From Trichosporon coremiiforme (taxonomy: Eukaryota; Basidiomycota; Tremellomycetes; Trichosporonales; Trichosporonaceae), in the NCBI GenBank assembly GCA_039545355.1, contig BCJJ01000011.1:1425979-1489978 (forward strand): DNA of 64,000 nucleotides, read 5' to 3'. Shown here one piece after another: positions 1-12,032 of this stretch (position 1 is its first letter; the number at the start of each line of letters is the position of its first letter). Position numbers and translations under genes: made by a program. The notes beneath the pieces were generated by a model. It saw nothing but the letters and a program-made list of their open reading frames with translations. It ran no database searches and was not told where the DNA came from.

Positions 1-751
1 CCAGGCGGCACGTTCACGCCCCTCCACCGCGATGTGTACGGCAGCTACTCGTGGAGTGCGAACGTGGTGGGGAGGAAGGTATGGTGGCTCTTCCCTCCTG
101 GTACCGAAACGCAACTGCGAGACAGTCATGCCCTCATGTTCGATGTGCGTGGTACGCAGACAGAACAGCTCGGCGTCAAGATTGTCCAGGAGGAAGGCGA
201 GGTCATCTTCGTCCCGTCTGGATGGCACCATCAGGTCGTCAACATAGACTTTGTGAGCTTCCGAAGCGTGTGGTGTTCAGCTGACCGCAGTGTATCTCGA
301 TCAACCACAACTTCTTCTCCTCCCCGACCCTGCCGCGGATATACAAGGAGATGGCGCTTGCGAACGAGCGCGTGAAGGAAGCAATCGAGGATGTGCAAGT
401 GGACATTAAGGCGAGGCTGGGGAATAGCAAGCTGCCCGACGGCACGCTGGAGTGGGAGGCTGAGTGGGCGGCCGAGGTTGAGGGTTTGCTTGCCCGCGAT
501 GCGGGGTGGGGCTGGGAAGGTTTCTGGGACTGTATCCTCGGCAACATGAAGGTGAGTGTCCAGCTGGAGTGTTTATTTTCAGCAGCTAACGACAGCGCCC
601 GCCAGCGTCGCTTGAACTCTCGCCTAGCGTGCCAGAGCGCAACGGCTTCATCCGCGAAGTGCTTGACGACTTTAGAAGCACGAAGGAGTACGCCCTCCTC
701 CCCCGTGCGAGAGAGACAGTGCGCGGCATCGAGGCGCTGCTTGCGCCGTAG
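1..751 (+). CDS. JmjC/cupin-like hydroxylase, JMJD4 family (5'-partial)
   Basis: The gene enters from the left edge in frame 1; 222 residues are visible. Exons are 1-252, 291-551 and 596-751; both introns (38 and 44 nt) start GTGAG, and the second ends CTAACGACAG. The first residues read PLHRDVYGSYSWSANV, giving the His-x-Asp pair of a JmjC Fe(II) site. WHHQVVNIDF with a following SINHNFF gives the distal His and the conserved strand typical of JMJD4-like proteins. In the family this is a 2-oxoglutarate/Fe(II) oxygenase; human JMJD4 hydroxylates a lysine of translation termination factor eRF1. Whether the fungal protein does the same is inference. The N-terminal part lies outside the window. 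The stop is 104 bp from the convergent acidic-protein gene. Confidence 0.82.
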
Positions 752-855
752 ACTAGACAACACAGTATGCACAGTCCGTGTAGCATTTGACTTCAGACAC
801 TTCAGATTGCTTTTTGCTGGCTTCTAACTTTTTCACTTCAGAGACGCAGACCCGC

Positions 856-1780
856 TCAAGCGGCGACCTTGGCAGCAGGCGCCTCGCCGTCGACCTTCTT
901 CTCCTCGGCGACGTCGGCTTCGGTCTCCTCGCGCTTGGCGGGAGGCTCCTCGCCGTTGGCGGGCGCCTCGTCCTCGTCGGGCTTGCGTTTGCCGAGCTGG
1001 ACGTCCTCGTCGGCACCGACGTCCGCATTCTCGGCGGCAACGTCGGCGGACGTCTCGAGCTTCTTCTTCTTGGGCTCCTCGGACGGGTTGGCGGCCTCCC
1101 CGGCGCCAGCCTTGCGCTTGCCGAGCTGCACATCGTCCGTGCCGTCCGCATCGCCGTCGTCCTCGTCGGTCTCGACGTCCTCGTCCTGTGGTTAGCTGAA
1201 GGCAAACGCAGCTGAAAATTCGGGAGATGTTGTTGGCTGTGAGGCGGAGGAGAGCGCTAAAGACATAGTGACGAGGTGAGTGCCGAGCGCGGGAAGGAAT
1301 GGCCGGCCGCGGGGATGCCGAGCATGGGAACATGCTCATGCAAGGGAGCGTAGCGGACGAAGGGAAGGAAGAAGCAGACAACTCACGTTCAGGAGCTGGC
1401 CGAGCATAGCCCTGCCCTCGGCGTGCGGGTCCTCATCACCCTCGTCGTCTTCCTCATCATACTCCTCATCGTCATAGTCTTCCTCATCGTCGTCATCGCC
1501 GAGCTCGAACTCGTCATCCTCCTCCTCCTCTTCCTCCACAACCTGGATGTCAGCTCCATTAATGCCATACGAAAGCTTCCTCGAAGCGGGGAAAGACATA
1601 CGGGCTCCTCAGTCTCCTCGGCACGCTTGGCTGTTTGTCAGCTTGGGTTTTGTTTACATGGCGCATCCACACGTCCCGCGCATCCATCCACCCCCGCACC
1701 TCCTCGCATCCCCTCTGCGGAGATGCAGGGATGCCGGCGGTCCAAGCATACTCACGGTCCTCCTTCTCCTTGGCTGACAT
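856..1780 (-). CDS. Acidic, lysine-patched nuclear-type protein with an internal repeat
   Basis: Four exons: 1780-1756, 1630-1602, 1542-1387 and 1185-856, about 179 aa. Phases join cleanly. The introns end GCTGACAAACAG, GCTGACATCCAG and CTAACCACAG. The start MSAKEKED is the first ATG compatible with the splice chain. Residues ~19-60 are almost pure Asp/Glu with some Tyr. The C-terminal exon holds two ~40-residue repeats, each opening with DVQLGKRK and running through a Pro/Glu-rich segment into a short basic patch (PKKKKLE; PPAKREE) that could act as a nuclear localisation signal. The composition fits histone-chaperone-like or nucleolar acidic proteins, but no CHZ, NAP or nucleoplasmin signature is visible, so no function is assigned. 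The gene is divergent from THI20. Confidence 0.72.
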
Positions 1781-2438
1781 GATTGTGTATGTGGTGGGCG
1801 ATGTGGTGGTTGCGATTCTGGTCTCGGGAAGCGAGGGATCAACCCGTAGCCATGTATCTGCCTCCATGTGCGACCCATCGCTTGTTGACATCATTGGCAA
1901 TCACACGCGTTCCCCCGCACCCCCCCCCCCCCCCCCTTCCCCTTATTAGACCGCGATTAGCACTCGCGCTCTCCCATTTAAGCTCACACTTAGCCAGCTA
2001 CGCGGTCTCATTTCAGGCTCAATTAGGCTCGCCCTTCATGGATCTGAGGAACGCTACGGCCGGATCGGTCTTCAAACCAGCTCCTGATAACGATTTTTAT
2101 TACCTGTACCATCCCGCCGATGGCGAGTGCGAAGACCGAGGAAAGCGGACCAACGTTCCCACGTGCGACCGACCGGACATGAGGACCCGGCGGTATGCGG
2201 CCCACTGACCGCGGTGATCTAATCTTGGGCCGAATTGAGCTCCGCGAGATCCGTACGTCCGTGATTGCGATTTCCGAGCGCCCTCTCGACTCGACACTAG
2301 ACGCACGTCCTTGGCACTCGGCACTCTCTCTTCACCCACCGACTCTCCCCCTGTGAATATTCCGACGGCTCTTGGCGCCTACCCTTCGTGTCCTAACTTT
2401 TCCCCTAGCCTCTTGTCAACAAAACAGACATTCCGACC
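1781..2438. other. Divergent intergenic region with a 17-bp poly-C tract
   Basis: Shared promoter space between the acidic-protein gene (-) and THI20 (+). It carries an uninterrupted run of 17 C at 1920-1936. I see no ORF with gene-like features and no fungal TPP-riboswitch signature ahead of THI20. Confidence 0.6.
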
Positions 2439-4329
2439 ATGGCCTCGACTGCGAGCGTCACCGAGAACGTCAAGGCGATGTTTGAGCAGGTTCCTCCCCC
2501 GCACGTCTTGACTGTTGCGGGTACGTCCACGCCCGGACTCTCGTTGGCTGACGTACAGGCAGCGACAGCGGCGGCGGTGCCGGCATCCAGGCCGACCTGA
2601 AGACGATCACCGCACTGGGCTGCTACGGTTCCAGTGTGCTGACGGCCGTGACGGCGCAGAACACTTTGGGCGTGCAGGGAGTGCACGCCATTCCCCCCTC
2701 CTTCGTCATCTCCCAGCTGCAGAGCGTGTTCGACGACCTGCCCCCGGCCACAGTCAAGTTTGGCATGCTCGCCGGGGCGGACACGATCCTCGAGCTGTCC
2801 CGTTTCTTCTCGGCGCTCAAGACTCTGACCCCCTCGGCGCCCTACCTCATCCTCGACCCCGTCATGGTCTCGACCTCGGGCCATGACCTGCTGCAGCAGG
2901 AGGCGACGAAGACGCTGCGCGACGAACTGATCCCCCTCGTCGACCTGCTCACGCCCAACATTCCCGAGGCGGTCGTGCTCGCGGAGCGAACGGCCGAGAT
3001 CGACGGTCTCGGCGACATGATTGCACTTGCGCGCGAACTGGCAAAGAAGGGCCCCGCCGTCCTTCTGAAGGGCGGACACCTGGACCTCTCTGCGCGCGAC
3101 GTGAGGCGCACCAAGCTTGAGACGGACACGAGGGTGTACCACCTCCGCCCCGACGCGCTCGTGTGCAAGGACTACGCGACGAGCCTCCAGCTCCCCGACG
3201 CCGAGAACGTGGTCGTCGACGTGCTCGCTGACAAGAGCGGGGTGCGCCTCTTTATCGGGCCCAAGGTCAACTCGTCCTCGACCCATGGCACGGGATGCAC
3301 GCTCTCCGCTGCCCTGGCTGCAAACTACGCCAAGCAGCGTGAGCGCGAGGATCTCGCCGAGCAGAAGGAGGGCGACAGCAAGCGGCCGCACCACATCTCG
3401 GACGAGACCATCGAGGCCTCGATCGCCTACGTCCAGGGCGCCATTGCGGCCGCCTTCCCGATCGGAGCCGGACACGGACCCCTCAACCACGGCCATCTCA
3501 GCATGCAGCGCCCGCTTCCCCCGTGAGTCTTTAAGTCCCACCTCCGTTCCTGGACTACAGAAAAGCTAACCCCAAAGACCGACGTCAGCCAACCCGACCC
3601 CGTTCACCGACTACCTGATCCGCGCCTGCGGCCCGCTCTGGGACGAGTACGTCCAGCACCCCTTCGTCGTGCAGCTGGGGCAGGGCACGCTGCCTCTCGA
3701 CGCGTTCAAGCACTACATCGTCCAGGACTGGCACTACCTGCGGCACTATGCGCGTGTGCACGGCCTGGGAGCCTTCAAGGCGTCCGACTTTGACACGATC
3801 CAGGCCTTTGCCGAGATCGCACTGCACATCGCCAAGGAGAGCGAGATGCACGTCGAGGTGAGTGCTCAGTCCCGCGGGACTTTGCAAGAGGGTGGAGCGT
3901 TGACTGACTCCCCAGTACTGCAAGCAGTTCGGCATCACGCGCCCGCAGCTCGAGGCCGCGCCCGAGTCCACTGCCTGTTCCGCTTATGCACGCTACATGC
4001 TCGATGTGTCTTCGCAGGGCAACGTGCTCGACACGTACATCGCCGTCCTCTCCTGCCTCATCGGTTACGGCGAGGTTGGGCTTTGGCTCGCCAGCCGGGT
4101 TGAAACCGGCGAGGCGACTCTCGAGGGCAACCCCTACCGACGATGGATGGAGGATTACTCCGGCGACGACTTCATCGGCGCCGTGCGGAGGGGTATCGCC
4201 AACCTCGAGCGGAGGGTTGCCGAGGACCCGCCCAGCGAGGCGCGTCTCGCGCAGCTCACCGAGATTTTCAGAGAGTGCGTCAAGCTCGAGCGCGACTTTT
4301 GGCAGTCGGGCCTCGAGATGAGCTACTAG
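2439..4329 (+). CDS. THI20: HMP/HMP-P kinase fused to TenA thiaminase II (thiamine biosynthesis)
   Basis: Four exons: 2439-2520, 2559-3522, 3578-3857 and 3916-4329, 579 aa (yeast Thi20 is about 550). Residues ~20-345 are a ThiD ribokinase-fold kinase: LTVAGSDSGGGAGIQADLK near the start (split by intron 1), VLKGGH-type core, and the GTGCTLSAALA anion-hole motif. Residues ~350-579 are TenA: TPFTDYLIR, FKHYIVQDWHYLRHYARV and an ACSAYARYMLD segment with the expected catalytic Cys. In fungi this fusion phosphorylates hydroxymethylpyrimidine and its phosphate for thiamine synthesis, and the TenA half recycles degraded thiamine pyrimidine. The protein is cytosolic. Introns end GCTGACGTACAG, CTAACCCCAAAG and CTGACTCCCCAG. 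The end is convergent with CBK1 (117 bp). Both halves look intact. Confidence 0.95.
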
Positions 4330-4369
4330 ATTTAGAATGAAGTGAATGGAACACATTATGCATACAAGT

Positions 4370-4397
4370 CTGCTGCTGCTGCTGTTGCTGCTGCTGC
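4370..4397. repeat. CTG trinucleotide repeat in convergent 3' region
   Basis: About nine CTG units with one TTG interruption, in the 117-bp gap between the THI20 and CBK1 stop codons, so probably in 3' UTR of one or both. Confidence 0.9.
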
Positions 4398-4446
4398 GGC
4401 CACGGGAAACACACTGAGAGGGCAAATGGGAAACGGGCGAGTTCTT

Positions 4447-6283
<1,837 letters not shown>

Positions 6284-6480
6284 TGTCTATGCGGGGGTAA
6301 TGACAGGAGTGAAAGGGGCGACTGGGAGGTTAGGTTTGGTGGATCCAGTGAGTGCGAATGCGTGAGGGGGTGTCGAAGTGTGAGGTGTCGAGTGAGGGGG
6401 TTTGAAGGCAATGTCGAACGAGTGAGCGGGTGAACGAGAGTCGGTGTCGATGAGATCGTGGATCGAGGAGGGTCGAGAGT

Positions 6481-6509
6481 GCCAGCGAGCCAGCGAGCCA
6501 GCGAGCCAG
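6481..6509. repeat. 8-bp tandem repeat (GCCAGCGA)
   Basis: Three full GCCAGCGA copies plus a partial fourth, about 200 bp upstream of the CBK1 start codon. Confidence 0.9.
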
Positions 6510-6674
6510 AGGTGGACGAAGGGCCTAAGCCAACGCGAAAGGCATGCAGAGGTGGCAGCGGCAGCGGTCGCTCCTTGTAGGGCCAGGGGATAGGGATGGG
6601 TGCAGGGCACGGAGTGCAGGATGCAGGATGCAGGAGGGCAGGAGTCCAGGGAAGGAAGGCCAGGGTCCTTCAGC

Positions 6675-6706
6675 GACGGGTGGACGGGTGGACGGGTGGA
6701 CGGGTC
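6675..6706. repeat. 8-bp tandem repeat (GACGGGTG)
   Basis: Four adjacent copies of GACGGGTG, the last ending in C, about 390-420 bp upstream of the CBK1 start codon. Confidence 0.9.
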
Positions 6707-8342
6707 GGTGCAGTGATGGAGACAGCGAGAGGTGGGTGGGTGAGCAAAGGGGTCGAGAGGGTCGAGAGGGACGAGAGGGATCGAGGGAGGGATCGAGATG
6801 TGCCAGCGTGCCAGAGTACCCAGTGTGCCAGTGCCAGCGCGGTGCATCAGTCCATCTCGGCGCAGTAAAGGCTAGACCCATAGACCAGCGACGGGCTGCG
6901 GGTCGAGGTTGAGCGGACCTGGTCCCATTGTGCCTCCGGCGTGCCAGGTGCAAAGTGCCAGCGGTTGGCGCGCGGGGCGTCGATTCAGCCAGACGCGCTG
7001 GCACCGCGCTGGCCGACGCGGACTCTGTTCCAGCCCATCCGGCCCAGCCAGGACGCGTGCGGGACTAAACTGCAGAGCCCTAGCAGCCTTGCGAGCCTGA
7101 GCCTGGGGCGCGCCTGCGCCAGCGCCTGCCTGCTTTACCGCAGGCCTCTGCTCCCGTGCCCCCCGTTTGACCTCCACCCCGACCTCACTAGGGCCGTCAG
7201 ACCATCGCGTCGCGTCCACCTTCCTTCGGTCTCGCACACCCACTCTTCATGTCCTCTCTGTTCGGCACAGCTGCTCATGTAATGTCCAGGCACACACCCA
7301 GAATCCATCATCTACCGATACCGAGCCGGCCGGCTGTGTGAGCTGACGCGTTGCCCGTTCTCAAAGCATAGAAGAGTCAGAGTGACGCAGATGAGGGCGG
7401 GGGTTATGCATGTGTGCGATCGGCGCTGACAGGGGAAGAGATCGAAGCCAATCTGCGTTTGATCTGCCTTCCTCCTACTCCTACTCGCTCTTTAGCAGAT
7501 CCTGTGTCGCCGTGGCCTGGCTTGCTAGCTGGCTGGGCCTGGCTGGCTGGGCAACGAGGTGCGGGGCCAGTGTGCAGGAACACAAGCGCGCATCTGTTAC
7601 GCGCCCGACACGGCTGGTACAATCAGCGACTGAATCAACTGATCAACTGAATCGCACTAGTCCAGCCTTGCTCGCACTGCGAAACGGCGTGAAAAAGCAC
7701 ATGCGACACGCCATAGAGCGCGAGCGTGAGCGCGTCGGGTCGAGCAATTCATGACCAGGTCCTGACACTACCTCCTGACTGGATGGTGGTCTTCCTCGTC
7801 TTCCGTCTGTTCTGAACTGGCCACTTTTCGTCTTCCTTGTCTTCGAGAGGCACGTTGTGACTTGCCTTTTCTCTCCCGCGTGTCTGTTCTCACACTTCAT
7901 CGCGTAACCCGACGCTTCTGCCTCCAGCCGCCTTGTTGCCGCGTAGCTCCTCCTGCTTGGGTTTTTTTGGCCGTGGGAGGGGGCGCAGAAGAGTCGTCCG
8001 TGTGTCGGGCCATGGAATTCAAGGCGTCCAGCGCCGAGGGCCCTCCCTCCGGTCCGTGCAGAACCTTAATGCGCCTCTCATTCTCTTTCTGGACCGTCTA
8101 GTGTCCGCCGCAGCCATGCAGAGCGAGCAGAGAGGGCATGCGGCCGCACGCGGGCAGCGGGGGACAGGCCGACACACCAGGAAGACTAGGAAGACCAAGC
8201 AAAGCAGACGGCAAGATCTCTCGGCGTGGTCGGCACCGGCATACCGGCGTACGAAGCACTGGTTCTAGGTGCAATCGCGATCAGGTAACTCTGTCCGGCT
8301 GCACATCCGACAGAACTCGTCCGCCGACATCCAGATGCAAGC

Positions 8343-8372
8343 CTGCTTCAGGCTGCTTCAGGCCGCTTCAGG
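8343..8372. repeat. 10-bp tandem repeat (CTGCTTCAGG)
   Basis: Three copies in tandem, the third with one T-to-C change, in non-coding sequence. Confidence 0.9.
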
Positions 8373-9097
8373 CGCTGTTACCTGCCCGCCGGTAGGTTCC
8401 TTCACTGCCGAACATCAATCAGCAGCCGAAGTTCCATTGGCTCGCCGGCTCGACGAAGCCTGTCTGAAACTCTACCGGCTCCTAAACGGCCTGAACCCTT
8501 CTGGTGTTCCATACTTTGCCGCTTGCTAGTATGTCTGCATTCTCAGCCGCTGCCTCAAAGACGATTTTCTTCGAAAAAATCGAGCTGCAAGTTGGGTTCG
8601 TCTGGTAAACTCTGTCACCTTCCGTTTCCTTCGGATGACTCATAATGACGCACCTTTCCGATTCGACGTTTGAGTAACGCTCGACTCCTGGGACGCGGTA
8701 GGTTGGTCACATCCGGCTCCTGTCTCATTCAGCCTGCACCGTATCCGGGCGGGCGATGAGGTCTCCAGAGGTGGTAACGGACTGCACACACTCAGCCGGC
8801 GCCGTGGCACTGTGTAAGTTGTCGAAAACACGGAGTCGCAAGTTGCTCGCTCCACCGAGGGGTGGGCGGCGATGAGATAGGGGAGGAAGGCGTCCTTCTG
8901 ATCTGCTGTGAGTTACTCGCACTGAACGGTGTAGCTGGGGAAGGTGGATCGGAGTTCGGTTGGTGGCAAGAGACCGCAGTCCGCAGACAGAGAGTGTCGT
9001 CATGAACTGCATTCTTCTGACTATTGACTACACATGGCGTTCACGTTGGCTTCTGACTTCGACTTAACTTCTGACTCTGGAACCGCGATCACGACGC

Positions 9098-9772
9098 TTA
9101 GCTGGTGGTGCTCCACTTGGTACTGGGGTTGTTGACCTTGTGAGTCGACGAGTTGAGGACGGGGTGCGAGTCCTCCATGTGTCCCTGGGGCGTCTTGTAG
9201 CGGTACTTGAAGGCCGCGGTCGAGCTGAAGTTAGCTGCTCTGATCTCACATCCTCAAAGCATTCATACTCACTTGGGGTGGACCTCGTGCTTGCTCTTGT
9301 CGTCCCAAGGGTGGACCATGTTGCCGCTCTCGGCGAGGTGGAGGTCGCCGTGAGTGTCACCGAACTTCCTGGTCTGGAGTGTCAGCTAAGCACATGAAAA
9401 GATCATAGCAGAACGGGAACGCAACTCACGAAGAAGTAGCCGGTCGCTCCAGCGATGCCGACCATGATGAAGGCGAGGGGGTAGAGGGCGGGGTCTCGCT
9501 TAGCGAAGCGGTTCACCATCGACGAGCCCTGCTGGATGTTCTTGACCGACGAGAGCTTGGACGGGTCCACCTGCATGTTAGCTCTGCATAGAGTCCTTGC
9601 TGGAGCTCGTCGCCTCTTCGCCGTTCGACTAGTTCAATGGCAGGGGGAGGCGAGCTCGTCGAACTCGTGGTCGATTCCCTGGTTAGACCAGGCGGCGGGG
9701 CCGTGGGAAGCCGCCACTCCACTAGGCACTCACGTCGGTGGCAAGGCGCCTGGGCATGTTAGAAGTCGACAT
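9098..9772 (-). CDS. NDUFA4 (MLRQ)/B12D-like small mitochondrial membrane protein
   Basis: Four exons: 9772-9734, 9570-9430, 9373-9273 and 9224-9098, 135 aa. The three introns end CTAACATGCAG, CTGACACTCCAG and CTAACTTCAG. Residues ~34-60 (KRDPALYPLAFIMVGIAGAT then GYFFTRKF) give the family pattern of a single membrane helix after a K-x-D-P-x-L-x-P-L motif. A His/Asp-rich soluble tail follows. In animals NDUFA4 belongs to cytochrome c oxidase and was once assigned to complex I; fungal members are annotated as MLRQ-type subunits. The location is presumed to be the inner mitochondrial membrane. The assignment rests on this motif and membrane pattern only. Confidence 0.72.
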
Positions 9773-10808
9773 TGTTGCTGTTGTTTGTGTGGCGGGGGGT
9801 GTTCAGTAGATGCTAGAGGGGATGGACAGATGGAAGATGCAGCTGTCGTGGCTGGATCTCGACGTCCTTTATACTGGCGGGGTGGTCATGTGCTGGGTCT
9901 GATGCGGACGGGCGCGTAGTGACGAAAGACAACTGGGCCAGACACCAGACGAGATCGTCGTGTGTTCTGGATGTGCCGGGCGGGATGTGGCTGACAGGCA
10001 TCTCTCCCAAGCCCTTTGGAGCCCTCGGACCACGCTTCTATCCCTCTATTTACAATCGAGTAGTGCGGCGATTAGGTTGCCCATCGTGCGCATGCATCGC
10101 GCAAGCAAGCAGGCGGGGAAGCTCAGGGGGAGAGAGAGGTGTCCAAAGGACCAAAGTGTGGGAGCAGCGGGCGATGTCATGTCCACCTGACCTCATGCCA
10201 GCTAGCGCGCAGGTACTTCGCCACCACCCAGACATCGACGTCACAAACCCGCCCCTCCATCCTCAGACATTGCCCCCCACTCGCCCACTCGTGCCCACGA
10301 GCGCGTGGTATGACGATAGCATTTAGTTTCCGAATCTGCGCATGACTCTGGGTCGTTTCCGCAGCAGTTCTTAATCGACAATGCATGCAGATAGGCAGGG
10401 AGTTAGAGCGATGCCTGCCCACCGAAAGTGCACTTGGTTCTCGCGGTCATCGATTAACCTTCTGCTCGTCAGTGACCCTAATGGTGATGCCAGCGATCAG
10501 GTTCCTAGCCAATCGACGTGCTTGATAAGCAGTCCAGAAATGGATCCGGGTGGCGAACGACCAGTGTCCGGTGTCTGATGATGCATGACGATGGTTACGT
10601 CTGAATTTCGGCCATCCTCCACCTCCACACTCACCTTCTGCGCACGGCACGCTCGTTCGCCAGACCTTCGCCTGTTGACACCATCTCCGAAGGTCCCCGA
10701 CGCCTCTTACCTCACCACTCGGTCAACGCAGTCGGCACCGCCGTTGTCGTGACGCAAGCTCTCCCACGGACTGTGTCAAAGCTCCCAGGGGCGTAGCATA
10801 TCGGCGTG
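9773..10808. other. Divergent intergenic region, no feature seen
   Basis: 1.0 kb between the NDUFA4-like gene (-) and RAD14 (+). The ORFs present are short and without motifs; I see no RNA gene or repeat. Confidence 0.5.
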
Positions 10809-11855
10809 ATGCCAGACCTGACGCCGCAGCAGGCGCGCTTGGCGGCTCTGAACCGTCTGAAGGCGAAACAGAAGCTCTCCAATACGAGCAGCACCAGCAA
10901 TGACGCTAGCGAAGGACCAGGATACGTGAACAAGTCGGCGCCGTTGCCGTCCTCGGCGCGCAACATGGTCGCGGAACAGCAAGCCGCGGCCGAAGAACCG
11001 AATGCACCACTACCGCGCGACTCGAGACTGGGGAAGTACTTCGAGTACGATCTGAGCAAGCTTCACAACTCGCGCGGAGGCTTCTTGACGCAGGAGGATG
11101 AAGACGGTGACCGGATCAAGAGCGTCATTGAGCTTGCGAGAGAGAAGCAGCGCGAAAAGCAGTTGATGCGAGAGGGCGAGGAGCCGGCAATCTTCCCCGA
11201 CTCGTCGCCTCGCTGCTCCGAGTGCAGGTCGCTTGAGATCGACCACCAGTTCCTCAAGGTCTTCGACATTCGCGTGTGCAAGAGCTGCAAGGAGAAGCAT
11301 CCGGAGAAGTACTCGCTCCTGACCAAGACGGAGTGTAAGGAGGTGAGTAGCGGCCCTCTATACTTCACAGCTAGATATGCCGAACACATCGAAGTTGACT
11401 CCAGGACTATCTTCTGACCGACCCGGAGCTGCGGGACACGGACCTGCTCCCGCACCTACTCAAGGCGAACCCGCACGCGTCGACTTACTCGAACATGATG
11501 CTTTTCTTGCGCATGCAAGTCGAGGAGGTGGCGTGGAAGAAATGGGGCGGTGAGGAGGGCCTCGACAAGGAATGGGAGCGGAGAGAGGAGTTCAAGAAGC
11601 GCAAGCGGGAAGCCAAGTTCGAGAAGGGCCTGAGGGAGTGAGTTGCCTAGCGACTTCGAAGCAGTCGTTTGCGTGTGGGATTCAGCTGACATCAGTCTAC
11701 GCAAACGCACGCGAAACAATCAGTTCCAGCGACGGCAGGAGGCGCAGCACGTCCACGAGTTTGTGGCCGTTGAGGAGATCGAGGACGAGGACGGCGAGAC
11801 GCGCCAGCTCCAGCGTTGCGACTGCGGCATCGAGCAAGAGGTCGAGGTCATGTAG
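10809..11855 (+). CDS. RAD14: DNA damage recognition protein Rad14/XPA (nucleotide excision repair)
   Basis: Three exons: 10809-11342, 11405-11637 and 11696-11855, 308 aa. The start is ATG 10809 ([20 protein letters not shown]), which matches the basic N-terminal helix of XPA proteins. The XPA zinc finger is complete: Cys 136, 139, 157 and 160 around [12 protein letters not shown]. The DNA-binding core follows ([20 protein letters not shown] and [19 protein letters not shown]). The basic helix [15 protein letters not shown] and the acidic tail ending [12 protein letters not shown] complete the family pattern. XPA verifies lesions and positions RPA and the nucleases at damaged DNA in the nucleus. 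It is convergent with RFA2, 177 bp away. Confidence 0.95.
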
Positions 11856-12032
11856 ACTATCTAGACCATGTCACATTGTTGTACTAGTACTTCTTGGGTC
11901 AAAGTATACATAGGTCATCTGTATCTGCGGATGATTGTACATGTGGTTATTAAACTTTTCGGCAAGGGATTGGTGGTGACCAGGTTTCTTCAGCGGACCA
12001 GCCACCATGGCCTTTCCTCGTCCGTCTACGCT

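Larger units (their letters stand above)
6284..9097. other. Long intergenic region and presumed CBK1 leader/promoter
   Basis: 2.8 kb without a convincing gene. The CBK1-proximal part is purine-rich on the + strand and carries short tandem repeats (entries at 6481, 6675 and 8343). Short ORFs on both strands lack splice-consistent extensions and family motifs. It could hold a long 5' UTR, a non-coding RNA or a lineage-specific gene that I cannot recognise. Confidence 0.5.

Noticed and set aside
1920..1936. Poly-C run as a possible assembly error or regulatory element
   Set aside because: It is non-coding, so no frame evidence is available; length may be imprecise, but nothing shows a function.
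2280..2438. Possible TPP riboswitch ahead of THI20
   Set aside because: No CTGAGA-type core or matching helices seen in the leader or the first intron.
2405..3541. 378-codon open frame on the minus strand
   Set aside because: Exact antisense shadow of THI20 exon 2. The strong C/G third-position bias of the real gene removes stops from the opposite strand, and its product has no domain.
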